A DNA stretch of 35,789 nt from Jidongwangia harbinensis (GTDB lineage Bacteria > Actinomycetota > Actinomycetes > Mycobacteriales > Micromonosporaceae): contig NZ_JAIWNC010000060.1 of NCBI RefSeq assembly GCF_020216025.1, positions 1 to 35,789 of the forward strand. The letters are read 5' to 3'. The position numbers and the translations under genes are program-made. Numbering within the stretch: the first letter of the stretch is position 1; each line of letters opens with the position of its first letter. Below the pieces are notes generated by a model. The model was not told the origin of the DNA, did not search any database, and saw only the letters and a list, made by a program, of their open reading frames with translations. Positions 1 to 7,186 of the stretch are shown here, piece after piece.

Positions 1-124
1 CCTGGACGCGATGCCGCAGCAGTCCCTGAACGCCTACCAGGACCAGTGCGCGCCGGCCAACCCCCGGATGCCGATGCTGGACGACATGCAGGACATCATG
101 CGAAACGCCTACTACGGCAAGTGA
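1..124 (+). CDS. adhE: C-terminal end of a bifunctional aldehyde/alcohol dehydrogenase (AdhE-type), partial
   Basis: The window opens inside a gene read in the frame starting at base 2 and ending at the TGA at 122-124. The 40 visible residues include DQCAPANPRMPMLDDM followed by AYYGK. This resembles the extreme C-terminus of AdhE and related iron-dependent alcohol dehydrogenases as I remember it (DQC..ANPRYPLI..., then YYG). AdhE reduces acetyl-CoA to ethanol through acetaldehyde using NADH, mainly at low oxygen. The call rests on this short tail only, so a single-domain iron alcohol dehydrogenase is an alternative. The stress-type genes that follow (TerC, universal stress protein and CBS-BON) fit a low-oxygen or energy-stress locus. 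A strong hairpin follows the stop. Confidence 0.6.
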   Translation, partial: LDAMPQQSLNAYQDQCAPANPRMPMLDDMQDIMRNAYYGK

Positions 125-134
125 CCGGCGCGGT

Positions 135-161
135 CCCGGGCCCGGTCGTGCCGGGCCCGGG
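135..161. terminator. Hairpin terminator between adhE and the terC remnant
   Basis: A perfect 11-bp GC stem (CCCGGGCCCGG with its complement) closes a 5-nt loop TCGTG. It lies 11 bases after the adhE stop and just before the end of the minus-strand terC remnant, so it could serve both directions. There is no U-tract, which is usual in actinomycetes. Confidence 0.65.
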
Positions 162-162
162 T

Positions 163-620
163 TCAGTCCCGTGGCACCGCGGGAGCCGGGGTGGTGGGCT
201 CGCCGGGATGCGACCCGCCGGCGCCACCGCGGGTGGACAGCAGACTCCAGACCACGGAGACGCCGATCGTGACCACGATGACCCCGAGGGTCAGCGGTAT
301 CGGCAGCTTGCCCACCGGGGTAGCCGGTCCAGATCAGGAAGGCGCCGAAGACGTACGCGGTCCAGAAGAACGTCTCCAGCAGTTCGGCACCGACGAAGAT
401 GAACACCAGCCGGAACAGCAGCGCGCCGACGACGCCCCAGAACAGCACCTTGTGCTGCACCGCGGGAGGCACCGCGAACCAGCTGAGGACGAGCGCGAAC
501 ACGAACACGTTGTCGATCGACAGCGCCTTCTCGATCAGGTAGCCGGCGTAGTACGTGCCGGCCACGTCGCCGCCCGGCCACCACCAGAGCAGGACACCGA
601 AGCCGAGTCCGGCGGCAGAC
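163..620 (-). pseudogene. Decayed TerC-family membrane protein (N-terminus missing, internal deletion with frameshift)
   Basis: Read leftwards from about 620, the minus strand encodes a TerC-like stretch: GLGFGVLLWWW, then AGYLIEKALSIDNVFVFALV, then FAVPPAVQHKVLFWGVVGAL, ending FLIWTGYP. The EKxLSxDNxFVF motif is the TerC signature. At about 313-321 the frame changes, and the other frame carries only the last TerC segment (PIPLTLGVIVVTIGVSVVWS) up to the stop at 163-165. The central part of a normal protein of about 300 residues is absent, as are the first 50 or so residues and any start codon. TerC proteins are polytopic membrane proteins linked to tellurite resistance and metal homeostasis. 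This copy cannot make one. It abuts the universal stress protein remnant head to head. Confidence 0.8.
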
Positions 621-621
621 C

Positions 622-1054
622 CCGTCCGTCGTGGTCGGCATCGACGGCTCCCGGACGTACGGCGACACCCTCGACCTCGCGGTCGTCGAGGCGGCGCGCC
701 TCCGCGCGCCGTTGCTGGTCGTGCACGCCTGGCCGGGTCGCTACGGCGGCCGGTGCAGCCGCGGGCGCGTTGGCCCGGCACTCCGCCGAGGCGCAGCTGC
801 TGGTCGTCGGGCACCGGGACGACGCGCTCACCCGGCACGGCTGGGGTTCCACGGCCGCCTACCTGGCCCACCACTGCACCTGCCCTCTGCCGGCGCATCG
901 CGGTGCCGCGCCGGACCATGGCCCGGTCGTAGTGGCGGTCTCGGCCCGGCGCGGCACCACCGCGATCCTGGCCTGCGCGTTCGAGGAGGCGGCGGACACA
1001 GGTCCCACCGGCGCGGGCCGCTCGGCCCTGACCTCCGGCCCGCCGCGGGCCTAG
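622..1054 (+). pseudogene. Decayed universal stress protein (UspA family) remnant
   Basis: In the frame through 631 the sequence reads SVVVGIDGSRTYGDTLDLAV and then PLLVVHAWPGRYGG, the first strand and helix of a UspA domain with the usual VGIDGS start. It then continues in the next frame from about 757 with ARHSAEAQLLVVGHRDDA, GSTAAYLAHHCTCPL and PVVVAVSARR. These are the end of the first UspA domain (ATP-loop side) and the first strand of a second. The middle of domain 1 and most of domain 2 are gone, and no start codon or ribosome binding site precedes it. It is best explained as a tandem-UspA gene that lost DNA at its 5' end, inside domain 1 and inside domain 2. The final residues before the TAG at 1052-1054 resemble nothing I know. 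Confidence 0.75.
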
Positions 1055-1086
1055 CGTCTGCGGTGAGGGGACAAGGAGGTCGCGTG

Positions 1087-1773
1087 ATGAAGAAGTGGTG
1101 CGTGGACGATGTCATGACCACGGCGGTGGTGAGCGTCCCGGAGACGGCTCCCTACCGTGCCGTGGTCGACCTGCTGGTCGCCAACCGGTTCAGCGCGGTT
1201 CCGGTGGCCGACGTGTTCCACCGGGTGAGCGGTGTGGTCTCCGAGGCGGACCTGCTCCGCAAGATCGAGTACGCCGGCGACGAGGAACCCCGGATGTTCG
1301 ACGGCCGGCGGCGCCGCGCGGACCGGGCGAAGGCGGGCGGGCGCACCGCGGCGGAGATCATGAGCACCCCACCGGTCGTGGTGCCGTCCGGTACGCCCCT
1401 GGCGGCCGCGGCCCGGATGATGGACGACGAGGGCGTCAAACGGCTCCCGGTTGTCGACGATCTCGGCCGCCTGATCGGCATCGTGTCGCGTGGCGACCTG
1501 CTCAAGGTGCACCTGCGCCCGGATGACGAGATCGCCGCCGACGTGCGGGAGGTGCTGGACTCGCTCCTGCCGGAGCGGGCCGGGTCCGTGCGGGCCCAGG
1601 TCGACGACGGCGTGGTCACGCTCACCGGGCGGGTCGAGCGCCGGACCACCACCGTGGTCGCGGACCGGCTGATCCGGCAGATCGGCGGCGTGGCCGAGGT
1701 GCGCGACAAGCTCGGGTACGACGTCGACGACAGCGCTGTTCTCGGCGACGGTATGCCGTTCGGCGTGGCCTGA
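1087..1773 (+). CDS. CBS-domain pair plus BON domain protein
   Basis: This protein of 228 residues has two CBS motifs (about residues 1-60, DVMTTAVVSVPETAPYRAV; and 90-140, IMSTPPVVVPSGTPL with GIVSRGDLL). A BON domain follows at about 150-215 (VRAQVDDGVVTLTGRVERR). CBS pairs bind adenine nucleotides and act as energy sensors, and BON domains are linked to membrane or ligand binding. No catalytic domain is attached, so it is probably a stand-alone sensor or regulatory partner. The start at ATG 1087 follows GGAGG at 1076-1080, with GTG 1084 as an alternative. Proteins of this kind commonly sit with universal stress proteins in actinobacterial dormancy or hypoxia loci, which agrees with the decayed neighbours. 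This is the one intact gene of that group here. Confidence 0.85.
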   Translation: MKKWCVDDVMTTAVVSVPETAPYRAVVDLLVANRFSAVPVADVFHRVSGVVSEADLLRKIEYAGDEEPRMFDGRRRRADRAKAGGRTAAEIMSTPPVVVPSGTPLAAAARMMDDEGVKRLPVVDDLGRLIGIVSRGDLLKVHLRPDDEIAADVREVLDSLLPERAGSVRAQVDDGVVTLTGRVERRTTTVVADRLIRQIGGVAEVRDKLGYDVDDSAVLGDGMPFGVA

Positions 1774-2135
1774 GCAGGTCGTCGTCGGCGCCGAGACCGC
1801 CGGACAGCACGGTTGCCGGCGGCCACCCGACGCGGCGGCCACCGGCGTTGCGGGCCAGTCGCGTCGTTGACCACCCGGTTCCTGGCCGTGACGGCCGAGC
1901 GGCCGCAGGCGGCCCGGGTGCGGCTCGCTGAGCCCTACGCCTGCCCCGAGACCGCACCGAGCGGTGCCGGCCGGTAGCTGACCCGGAGCGGTGCCGGTTC
2001 GCAGTTGTCAAAAACCCTTCCGGCCCCTTTCGGGGATAGATGACGACGCTTAGTCTCCTGTGTGGATCAAGCCGCTCGGCGCTGGGCGGACGACTCATCG
2101 GCGCGCGGCGACACGGGTCCGAAGAACAACGGGGG
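1774..2135. other. Gene-free stretch, 362 bases
   Basis: I see no convincing gene here. Reading frames in this stretch are short and lack family signatures. An AT-richer patch (TTGTCAAAAA, from 2005) lies about 130 bases before the next gene and may be part of its promoter, but no well-spaced -10 hexamer follows. The first in-frame ATG of the next gene is at 2040, but the residues it would add do not look like protein. Confidence 0.4.
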
Positions 2136-3725
2136 ATGGCGATGGGGACTGGTTCGCGAGTTCGGGTACGGAAGCTGCGGCTGTTCGGTGGTCCGGGGAT
2201 GGCGGCACTGGCGGCGTTGGCCGTCGGGCTGGCCGGCCTGACGGCGGCCGATCAGGCTCTCGCGGTGGCCGGTGGGTCGCAACCGGCGGACGCGGCCTAC
2301 GGGTACGTGGTCAAGGTCGGCGTGGGAAGTGATCGAAGCTGCACCGGGGTGCTGGTGGATCCGCACCTGGTGGCCACCTCGAAGGAGTGCTTCAAGGTCG
2401 GGTCCGCGGCGCCGGTGACCGGGCCGCCGCCGGTCACGGGCACCGTGACGACCCGGTCGGACCAGGTTTCGGGTGCGCAGACCGTGGCGATCAGCTACCT
2501 GCACGTCCGGGACGACCGGAACCTCGTTCTGGCACACCTGGCCCGCGGCTTGACGGCGCTGCGGGGCAACGCGCCGGTGTCGGCCGCGGCCCCGGTCGCC
2601 GGGGAGACGCTGCGTGTTCTGGGCTTCGGCCGGACCGCCGACGAGTGGGTGCCGGCTCTGCCGCACACCGGTCAGGTCTCGCTGCGGGACGTGTCGGCGA
2701 CGGGCATCGGTGTCACCACCGTCGGTGACAGCGCGGTGTGCAAGGGCGACGCCGGTGGCCCGGTGATCCGGGAGAACAGCGACGGTACGGCGAACCTCGT
2801 CGCCGTGCTCAGCACCTCCGGGCAGGGCGGCTGTCTCGGCGAGACCAGCACCAGCCGGGACGCCACCGCGACCCGGGTCGACGGCCTGGCCGAATGGATC
2901 GACCAGTTCAAGGAGTTCGAGCTGACCGGTGTCGTGGAAGTCGGCGTCGGGAGCGGCTGCCTGGTCGTCAAGGACGGCACCACCACCTACCAGCTGGCCG
3001 GTGGCTCCGCCAGCGTGGTCAAGGCCGGAGAGACCGTCCACATCTTCGGCTATCGGGCACCCAATCCGGCCGGCGCCTGCACTGCGGGCGTCCGAATCCA
3101 GGTCACCCAGGCATACCCGGTCGCCACCCTGGTCGGCACGGTGACGCGGGCGGCCGAGGGGTGTGCTCTGCTGGCGTCCGGGGGCGTGACGTACCGCCCG
3201 GTGGGCGGCGATCCGGCCGTCGTCAAGGTGGGTGCGAAGCTGTCCATCACGGGATACGTGATGGAGAGCGCCAGCGCCTGCGCCCAGGGAACGGCGTTCC
3301 GGGTGCTGTCCGTGGTGCCGGCAACGGTGGTCAGTCTGCGTGCCCGCGTCAACAACAAGTTCGTCACTGCGGCGAACGCGGGTGCCGACCCGCTGATCGC
3401 CAACCGGGACTCGGTCGGCGGATCCTGGGAACGTTTCGACGCGTTCGACCTGGGCCGGGGGATCATCGCGCTGCGGGCGAACGTCAACAACAAGTTCGTC
3501 ACTGCGGCGAACGCGGGTGACGGTGCGCTGATCGCCAACCGGGACTCGGTCGGTGGATCGTGGGAGAAGTTCCAGCTCGTCCGCAACGCCGACGGCACCG
3601 TCAGTCTCAAGGCGCAGGTGAACGGAAAGTACGTGACCGCCGCCAACGCCGGTGCCGACCCGCTGATCGCGAACCGGGACACCGTCGGGGGTTCGTGGGA
3701 GAAGTTCGATCTGATCACCAACTGA
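2136..3725 (+). CDS. Secreted trypsin-fold pseudoprotease with C-terminal beta-trefoil-like repeats
   Basis: This protein of 529 residues (from ATG 2136; ATG 2142 also possible) begins with a Sec signal peptide (hydrophobic core about 21-36, AxA-type end near 43). A chymotrypsin-fold domain follows at about 44-260. Its catalytic motifs align but carry different residues: VATSKECF where VLTAAHCF is usual (Glu84 for His), RNLVLAHL where NDLALL is usual (Asn129 for Asp), and KGDAGGPV where GDSGGP is usual (Ala206 for Ser). It is therefore probably not a peptidase. Two related modules of about 65 residues with paired cysteines follow (about 262-328 and 329-395; TGVVEVG.. and VGTVTRA..). Last come three near-identical 45-residue repeats (396-529; FVTAANAG, LIANRDSVGGSWE) that fit one fascin-like or ricin-like beta-trefoil. 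It is likely an extracellular binding protein. The ligand is unknown. Confidence 0.8.
   Translation: MAMGTGSRVRVRKLRLFGGPGMAALAALAVGLAGLTAADQALAVAGGSQPADAAYGYVVKVGVGSDRSCTGVLVDPHLVATSKECFKVGSAAPVTGPPPVTGTVTTRSDQVSGAQTVAISYLHVRDDRNLVLAHLARGLTALRGNAPVSAAAPVAGETLRVLGFGRTADEWVPALPHTGQVSLRDVSATGIGVTTVGDSAVCKGDAGGPVIRENSDGTANLVAVLSTSGQGGCLGETSTSRDATATRVDGLAEWIDQFKEFELTGVVEVGVGSGCLVVKDGTTTYQLAGGSASVVKAGETVHIFGYRAPNPAGACTAGVRIQVTQAYPVATLVGTVTRAAEGCALLASGGVTYRPVGGDPAVVKVGAKLSITGYVMESASACAQGTAFRVLSVVPATVVSLRARVNNKFVTAANAGADPLIANRDSVGGSWERFDAFDLGRGIIALRANVNNKFVTAANAGDGALIANRDSVGGSWEKFQLVRNADGTVSLKAQVNGKYVTAANAGADPLIANRDTVGGSWEKFDLITN
3321..3722 (+). repeat. Three tandem 135-nt coding repeats
   Basis: Within the pseudoprotease gene, three consecutive units of about 135 nt encode the beta-trefoil repeats. 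Units 1 and 2 share an identical 37-nt stretch at 3348-3384 and 3483-3519, spaced exactly 135 nt (45 codons). All three keep ATCGC.AACCGGGAC. Identity at silent positions points to a recent duplication or gene conversion rather than selection on protein alone. Unit 3 is more diverged at DNA level (GGAAAGTACGTGACC for AACAAGTTCGTCACT). Confidence 0.85.
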
Positions 3726-3747
3726 CGCCGGACACCGCCGGCACGCC

Positions 3748-3787
3748 GGTCGGGCTGATGGTGGTAGCCGCCTCCCTCAGCCCGACC
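3748..3787. terminator. Hairpin after the pseudoprotease gene
   Basis: An 11-bp perfect inverted repeat, GGTCGGGCTGA and TCAGCCCGACC, encloses 18 nt. It starts 23 bases after the stop codon, the right place for a terminator ahead of the methyltransferase gene. Confidence 0.6.
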
Positions 3788-3835
3788 GCACACTGTGCGG
3801 GTTGGTCAGCTGGAACCGGCCCGGTGGGAGCACCC

Positions 3836-4474
3836 ATGACAGCGACATCGGACGACGAGACGGCGAAGGTCCTGCGCGCCTGGGAGAAGGGCGCACCGGC
3901 CTACGACAGACAGATCGCCGTGCTCGAGAAGATCTGGTTCGGCGGGGCCCGGGAATGGCTCGGCGCCCGGGCCCGCGGCAGGGTCCTGGAAGTCGCCGTC
4001 GGCACCGGCCTCAACCTGCCGCACTACCCGGCCGGGGTCACGATCACCGGCATCGAGCTGAGCCCGGCGATGCTGGCCATCGCCCGGCGGCGGGCCGCCG
4101 ACCTCGGCCGCACCGTCGACCTGCGCATCGGCGACGCCCAGGCACTGCCGTTCGGCGACCAGGCGTTCGACACGGTGGCCTGTGCGTTGTCGCTGTGCGC
4201 GATCCCCGACCCGGCCACGGCGATCGGCGAGATGGCGCGGGTCCTCGTGCCCGGCGGGCGGCTGCTGCTGGTCGACCACATCGCCAGCACCTGGCCGCCG
4301 ATCCGCGCCGCGCAACGGCTGGTCGAGCGGTTGACCGTGCGCACCGCCGGGGAACACTTCACCCGCCGCCAGCTCCCGCTGGTCCGCGCGGCCGGGTTCG
4401 AGATCGTCGAGGTGGAACGGCTCAAGGCCGGCACCGTCGAACGGGTCTTCGCCCGCAAGCCGCCGGTCGGCTGA
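3836..4474 (+). CDS. Class I SAM-dependent methyltransferase, small
   Basis: This protein of 212 residues has motif I VLEVAVGTGLNL at about 49-60, an acidic residue after strand 2 (GIELSPAML), a motif IV region (FDTVACALSLCAIPD) and ARVLVPGGRLLLVDH. This is the Methyltransf_11 arrangement, near the UbiE/phospholipid methyltransferase (PmtA-like) group. An N-terminal WEKGAPAYDRQIAVLEK is typical of that group, whose members methylate lipid head groups or quinones. The actual substrate is not evident. The start at ATG 3836 has GGTGGGAG just upstream. Longer upstream readings in frame overlap the terminator hairpin and are unlikely. It is followed 28 bases later by the APH-family gene on the same strand. 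Confidence 0.85.
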   Translation: MTATSDDETAKVLRAWEKGAPAYDRQIAVLEKIWFGGAREWLGARARGRVLEVAVGTGLNLPHYPAGVTITGIELSPAMLAIARRRAADLGRTVDLRIGDAQALPFGDQAFDTVACALSLCAIPDPATAIGEMARVLVPGGRLLLVDHIASTWPPIRAAQRLVERLTVRTAGEHFTRRQLPLVRAAGFEIVEVERLKAGTVERVFARKPPVG

Positions 4475-4502
4475 CCCCTGCCCGAGGCCGGAGGACCCCG
4501 AC

Positions 4503-5300
4503 ATGATCGGAGCGAGGCTGGGAGCCGGCCGGGAGGCCGACGTGCACGCCTGGGGCGACGACGCGGTCGTGAAGCTGTACCGTCCGGGCTTCGGCGGGCA
4601 CCGCGCCGAGGCGCTGGCGCTGGCGGAGCTGGCCGGGCATGGCGTGGCCCCGCGGCTGATCGACGTCGTCGACTGCGCCGGCCGCACCGGACTGGTGCTG
4701 GAACGCCTCGCCGGACCGGACATGCTGACGCTGCTGCAACGCCGGCCATGGCGGGTGCTCGGCCTGGCCCGCGCACTGGCCGCGGCCCACCTCGCCGTCC
4801 ACGCCATCCGCGCCGGGGACGGTCTCCCGACCCTGCGCGAGACCCTGGCCGTCCGCATCGAGGACGCCGGCCTGCCGCCGCGGCTCCGCGACTTCGCGGT
4901 GCGGGTTCTGGACGGGCTACCGGACGGCGACCAGGTCTGCCACGGTGACTTCCACCCGGGCAATGTGCTGGTCGCCGCCAACCGGGTCGGCGTCATCGAC
5001 TGGGTGGGCACCGCCCGCGGCGTGCCCGAGGCGGACCACGCCCGCGCACTCCTGTTGCTGACGCGGGCCGACCCGCTGCCCGGCACACCCGTGCTGTCCC
5101 GGGCGCTGACCGCAGCGGGCCGGTCGGTGTTCGCCCGCGCCTACGCCCGGGCGTACACCGCGGGCTCGCCCCGGACGCTGCGGCGGGTGGACTCCTGGCT
5201 GACCGTGCACACCGCCGCACGCCTGTCGGAAGGCATCGACGGCGAACGTCCCACGCTCATCGGTCTCCTCGACCGGGCCCAGCACCGGGCCACCGGGTGA
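4503..5300 (+). CDS. APH-family phosphotransferase (aminoglycoside/choline kinase-like)
   Basis: This protein of 265 residues has a reduced kinase fold. It shows the N-lobe nucleotide loop LGAGREADVHAW and lysine (VVKLY), the catalytic loop CHGDFHPGNVLV (HGDxxxxN, with Asp as base and Asn for Mg), and the metal-binding IDWVGTARG in place of DFG. APH-type kinases phosphorylate small molecules such as aminoglycosides, choline or sugars. The sequence does not show which one this uses. The start at ATG 4503 follows CGGAGG with 8-9 bases of spacing. It may be co-transcribed with the methyltransferase before it (28-base gap). It is 8 kb and several terminators away from the polyketide operon, so it should not be assumed to be a self-resistance gene. 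Confidence 0.85.
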   Translation: MIGARLGAGREADVHAWGDDAVVKLYRPGFGGHRAEALALAELAGHGVAPRLIDVVDCAGRTGLVLERLAGPDMLTLLQRRPWRVLGLARALAAAHLAVHAIRAGDGLPTLRETLAVRIEDAGLPPRLRDFAVRVLDGLPDGDQVCHGDFHPGNVLVAANRVGVIDWVGTARGVPEADHARALLLLTRADPLPGTPVLSRALTAAGRSVFARAYARAYTAGSPRTLRRVDSWLTVHTAARLSEGIDGERPTLIGLLDRAQHRATG

Positions 5301-5351
5301 AGGCGCCCGGCGCCCGGCGGCGACCCCGCGGGGCGGGGCGGAAGCGGTAGG

Positions 5352-5378
5352 TTGAATATTGTTAAAAATCGATGTTAC
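5352..5378 (+). promoter_or_regulatory. Possible promoter of the sugar dehydrogenase gene
   Basis: An AT-rich island in otherwise GC-rich DNA includes a possible -35 TTGAAT (5352-5357) and -10 TGTTAC (5373-5378) with 15-bp spacing. It lies directly before the operator palindrome, so a repressor bound there would block transcription. The hexamers are a weak match, and only the position and base composition support the call. Confidence 0.4.
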
Positions 5379-5380
5379 GG

Positions 5381-5394
5381 TGGGAGCGCTCCCA
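5381..5394. promoter_or_regulatory. CebR-type LacI-family operator, TGGGAGCGCTCCCA
   Basis: A perfect 14-bp palindrome TGGGAGCGCTCCCA lies 34 bases before the dehydrogenase start codon. It is identical to the operator known for CebR, the LacI-family cellobiose/cellotriose-sensing repressor of Streptomyces that controls cellulose-utilisation genes. The site predicts that the downstream secreted enzyme is repressed until cello-oligosaccharides are present. Other LacI-family regulators in other genera may use similar boxes. No regulator gene is in this window. Confidence 0.85.
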
Positions 5395-5427
5395 GATCGC
5401 CTTCTCCCTCCGTTGAGGAGCTGAAAC

Positions 5428-6672
5428 ATGTCGCGACGGCGTTGTCGCCCCGCCATCATGGTGGCCGGCCTACTCGTCCTGGCCCTGTCCGGTTCGCTGT
5501 CGACCTCGGTGTCGGCGGCGGAGACCGCCGTGGCCGGTGCGCCGGCCACCCGCGCGGTGCCGCTCACCGAGCTGACCGTGGCGACCGAACGGGTGGCCAC
5601 CGGCCTGCGGCGCCCGATCGCGATCACCGGGCTGCCCGACGGCCGGATGCTGATCGCGGAGAAGAACGGGACCGTCCGCGCCTACCATCCCGACACCGGC
5701 CTGGCGGCCGATCCGGTGCTCGACCTGACCGAACGGATCGACACCTCGGACAACGAGCGCGGCCTCCTCGGCATCACCCCGGCGCCGAACTTCGCGCGGA
5801 CCCAGATGCTCTACGTGGCCTACACGAGCCTGCCGGCCGGCGCGCTGACCCTGGCGCGAGTGCCCCTCAACGCTCCCGAGCAGGTGCAGGTGCTGCTCAC
5901 CCAGGAGCACGCCGAGTTCGGCAACCACAACGGCGGACAGGTGGCGTTCGGCCGCGACGGCTACCTCTACTGGTCCACCGGCGACGGCGGCAACGCGAAC
6001 GACCCGTTCAAGGCCGGTCAGGACCTCGGCACCCTGCTCGGCAAGATCGTGCGGATCGACGTCAACCGCGCCTGCGGCACGAAGCTCTACTGCGTACCCT
6101 CCAGCAACCCGTTCGTCCGCACGCCGGGCGCACGGCCGGAGATCTGGCTGTACGGCCTGCGCAACCCGTGGCGGTTCTCCGTCGACCCGGTGGACAACTC
6201 GCTGTGGATCGGTGACGTCGGCCAGGGCCTGGTCGAGGAGGTCAACCACGTCCGCCCGTGGCAGGGCGGCGGGAACCTCGGCTGGTCCTGCAAGGAGGGC
6301 ACCCCGGTGTTCGACGCGGAGCAGTGCCGGGAGGGCGTGCGGTACATCGACCCGGTCTTCGAGTACGAGCACTACCTGACCGAGAACTGCTCGGTGACCG
6401 GCGGCGTGGTGTACCGAGGCTCCCGGACCCCCGAGGCGTGGGGGACGTACATCGCGAGCGACTACTGCTCGACCCTCGCGTTCGCCGTGCGCCCGAAGCG
6501 CGGCGGTGGGTACGAGACCGCCACGATCGGCAGTTTCCCCACCCAGCCGACCGCGTTCGGCACCGACGTGCACGGCGAGCTGTACGTCCTCAGTGACCTT
6601 CCGGGTTGGCTGAACCGGGTGCGGTTCGAGCGGGTCCAGCCGGCACCCGGCGGCGAGGTGGCGAACCGCTGA
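5428..6672 (+). CDS. Secreted PQQ-dependent sugar dehydrogenase (soluble aldose dehydrogenase family)
   Basis: This protein of 414 residues has a Sec signal peptide (RRR, then AGLLVLALSGSL, cleavage near SVSAAE). A six-bladed propeller of the glucose/sorbosone dehydrogenase family follows: TGLRRPIAITGLPDGRMLI, the GNHNGGQVAFG catalytic-His region, LYWSTGDGGNANDPF, LLGKIVRID, YGLRNPWRFS and WIGDVGQG. The family oxidises aldose sugars outside the cell using PQQ and calcium. Extra cysteines (NRACGTKLYC, WSCKEG, EQCREG) probably form disulphides. The start at ATG 5428 has GAGGAG 6-7 bases upstream. The CebR-type operator suggests a role with cellulose or cello-oligosaccharides, perhaps feeding electrons to lytic polysaccharide monooxygenases. 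That last point is inference. No PQQ synthesis genes are in the window. Confidence 0.88.
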   Translation: MSRRRCRPAIMVAGLLVLALSGSLSTSVSAAETAVAGAPATRAVPLTELTVATERVATGLRRPIAITGLPDGRMLIAEKNGTVRAYHPDTGLAADPVLDLTERIDTSDNERGLLGITPAPNFARTQMLYVAYTSLPAGALTLARVPLNAPEQVQVLLTQEHAEFGNHNGGQVAFGRDGYLYWSTGDGGNANDPFKAGQDLGTLLGKIVRIDVNRACGTKLYCVPSSNPFVRTPGARPEIWLYGLRNPWRFSVDPVDNSLWIGDVGQGLVEEVNHVRPWQGGGNLGWSCKEGTPVFDAEQCREGVRYIDPVFEYEHYLTENCSVTGGVVYRGSRTPEAWGTYIASDYCSTLAFAVRPKRGGGYETATIGSFPTQPTAFGTDVHGELYVLSDLPGWLNRVRFERVQPAPGGEVANR

Positions 6673-6696
6673 TCCCGAGCGGATCGGATCGACACC

Positions 6697-6726
6697 GCGG
6701 CATCCGGCCGACCGGCCGGATGCCGC
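6697..6726. terminator. Strong hairpin terminator after the sugar dehydrogenase
   Basis: A perfect 13-bp stem, GCGGCATCCGGCC with GGCCGGATGCCGC, closes a 4-nt loop GACC. It begins 24 bases after the dehydrogenase stop and has no U-tract. Confidence 0.8.
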
Positions 6727-7186
6727 GACTGTCGGAACATGGACATCCGGCGCCACGGCCGGCGTGCCGCATCGCCGCCGGCCGCCGCCGGCATCGGCGG
6801 CGGGCGCCGGTCCGTCCGCCGGGCGACGTGCGGATGCGCGTGATCCGAGCCTGATCGGCGTGGCCCCCCGCCGGCTCGCGCGGGCGGCGGAGACCCTCGG
6901 GTACGGAGCTGCCCGGCGGCGTCCGGGCCGCGTCCGACGGCGAGCGTCCCGGTACGGTGAGGCATGAGCCGACCGACGCGTCTGCTCGGCGCACGCCGTC
7001 AAGTGCGGCCTGGCCTTTTCCGGCTCCATCCTCAGCCGGCGAATGGTCCGTGCCGGCCGGATCGCCGGTGACCCGGCCGGGGCCGGCGCGGCGTTCATCC
7101 GAGCGGACGTCGGCGGCGACCCTTCCGCCCCCGCCGAGTCCGACCGGCCCGCACTTTCCACGCCCAGTCGAGAGGATGGTGCTCCA
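6727..7186. other. Gene-free stretch, 460 bases
   Basis: This lies between the terminator and the response regulator. It is very GC-rich with purine/pyrimidine runs such as GCCGCCGGCCGCCGCCGGC, and no frame shows a family signature. It may hold the promoter of the response regulator gene, but I could not pick hexamers. I looked for remnants of a histidine kinase to partner the regulator and saw none. Confidence 0.4.

Noticed and set aside
2040..2135. An earlier ATG for the pseudoprotease gene.
   Set aside because: It would place about 32 unlikely residues before a normal signal peptide, and no ribosome binding site precedes it.
4503..5300. The APH-family kinase as a self-resistance gene for the polyketide.
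   Set aside because: It is over 9 kb away, separated by several terminators, and aromatic polyketides are not usual substrates of this family.
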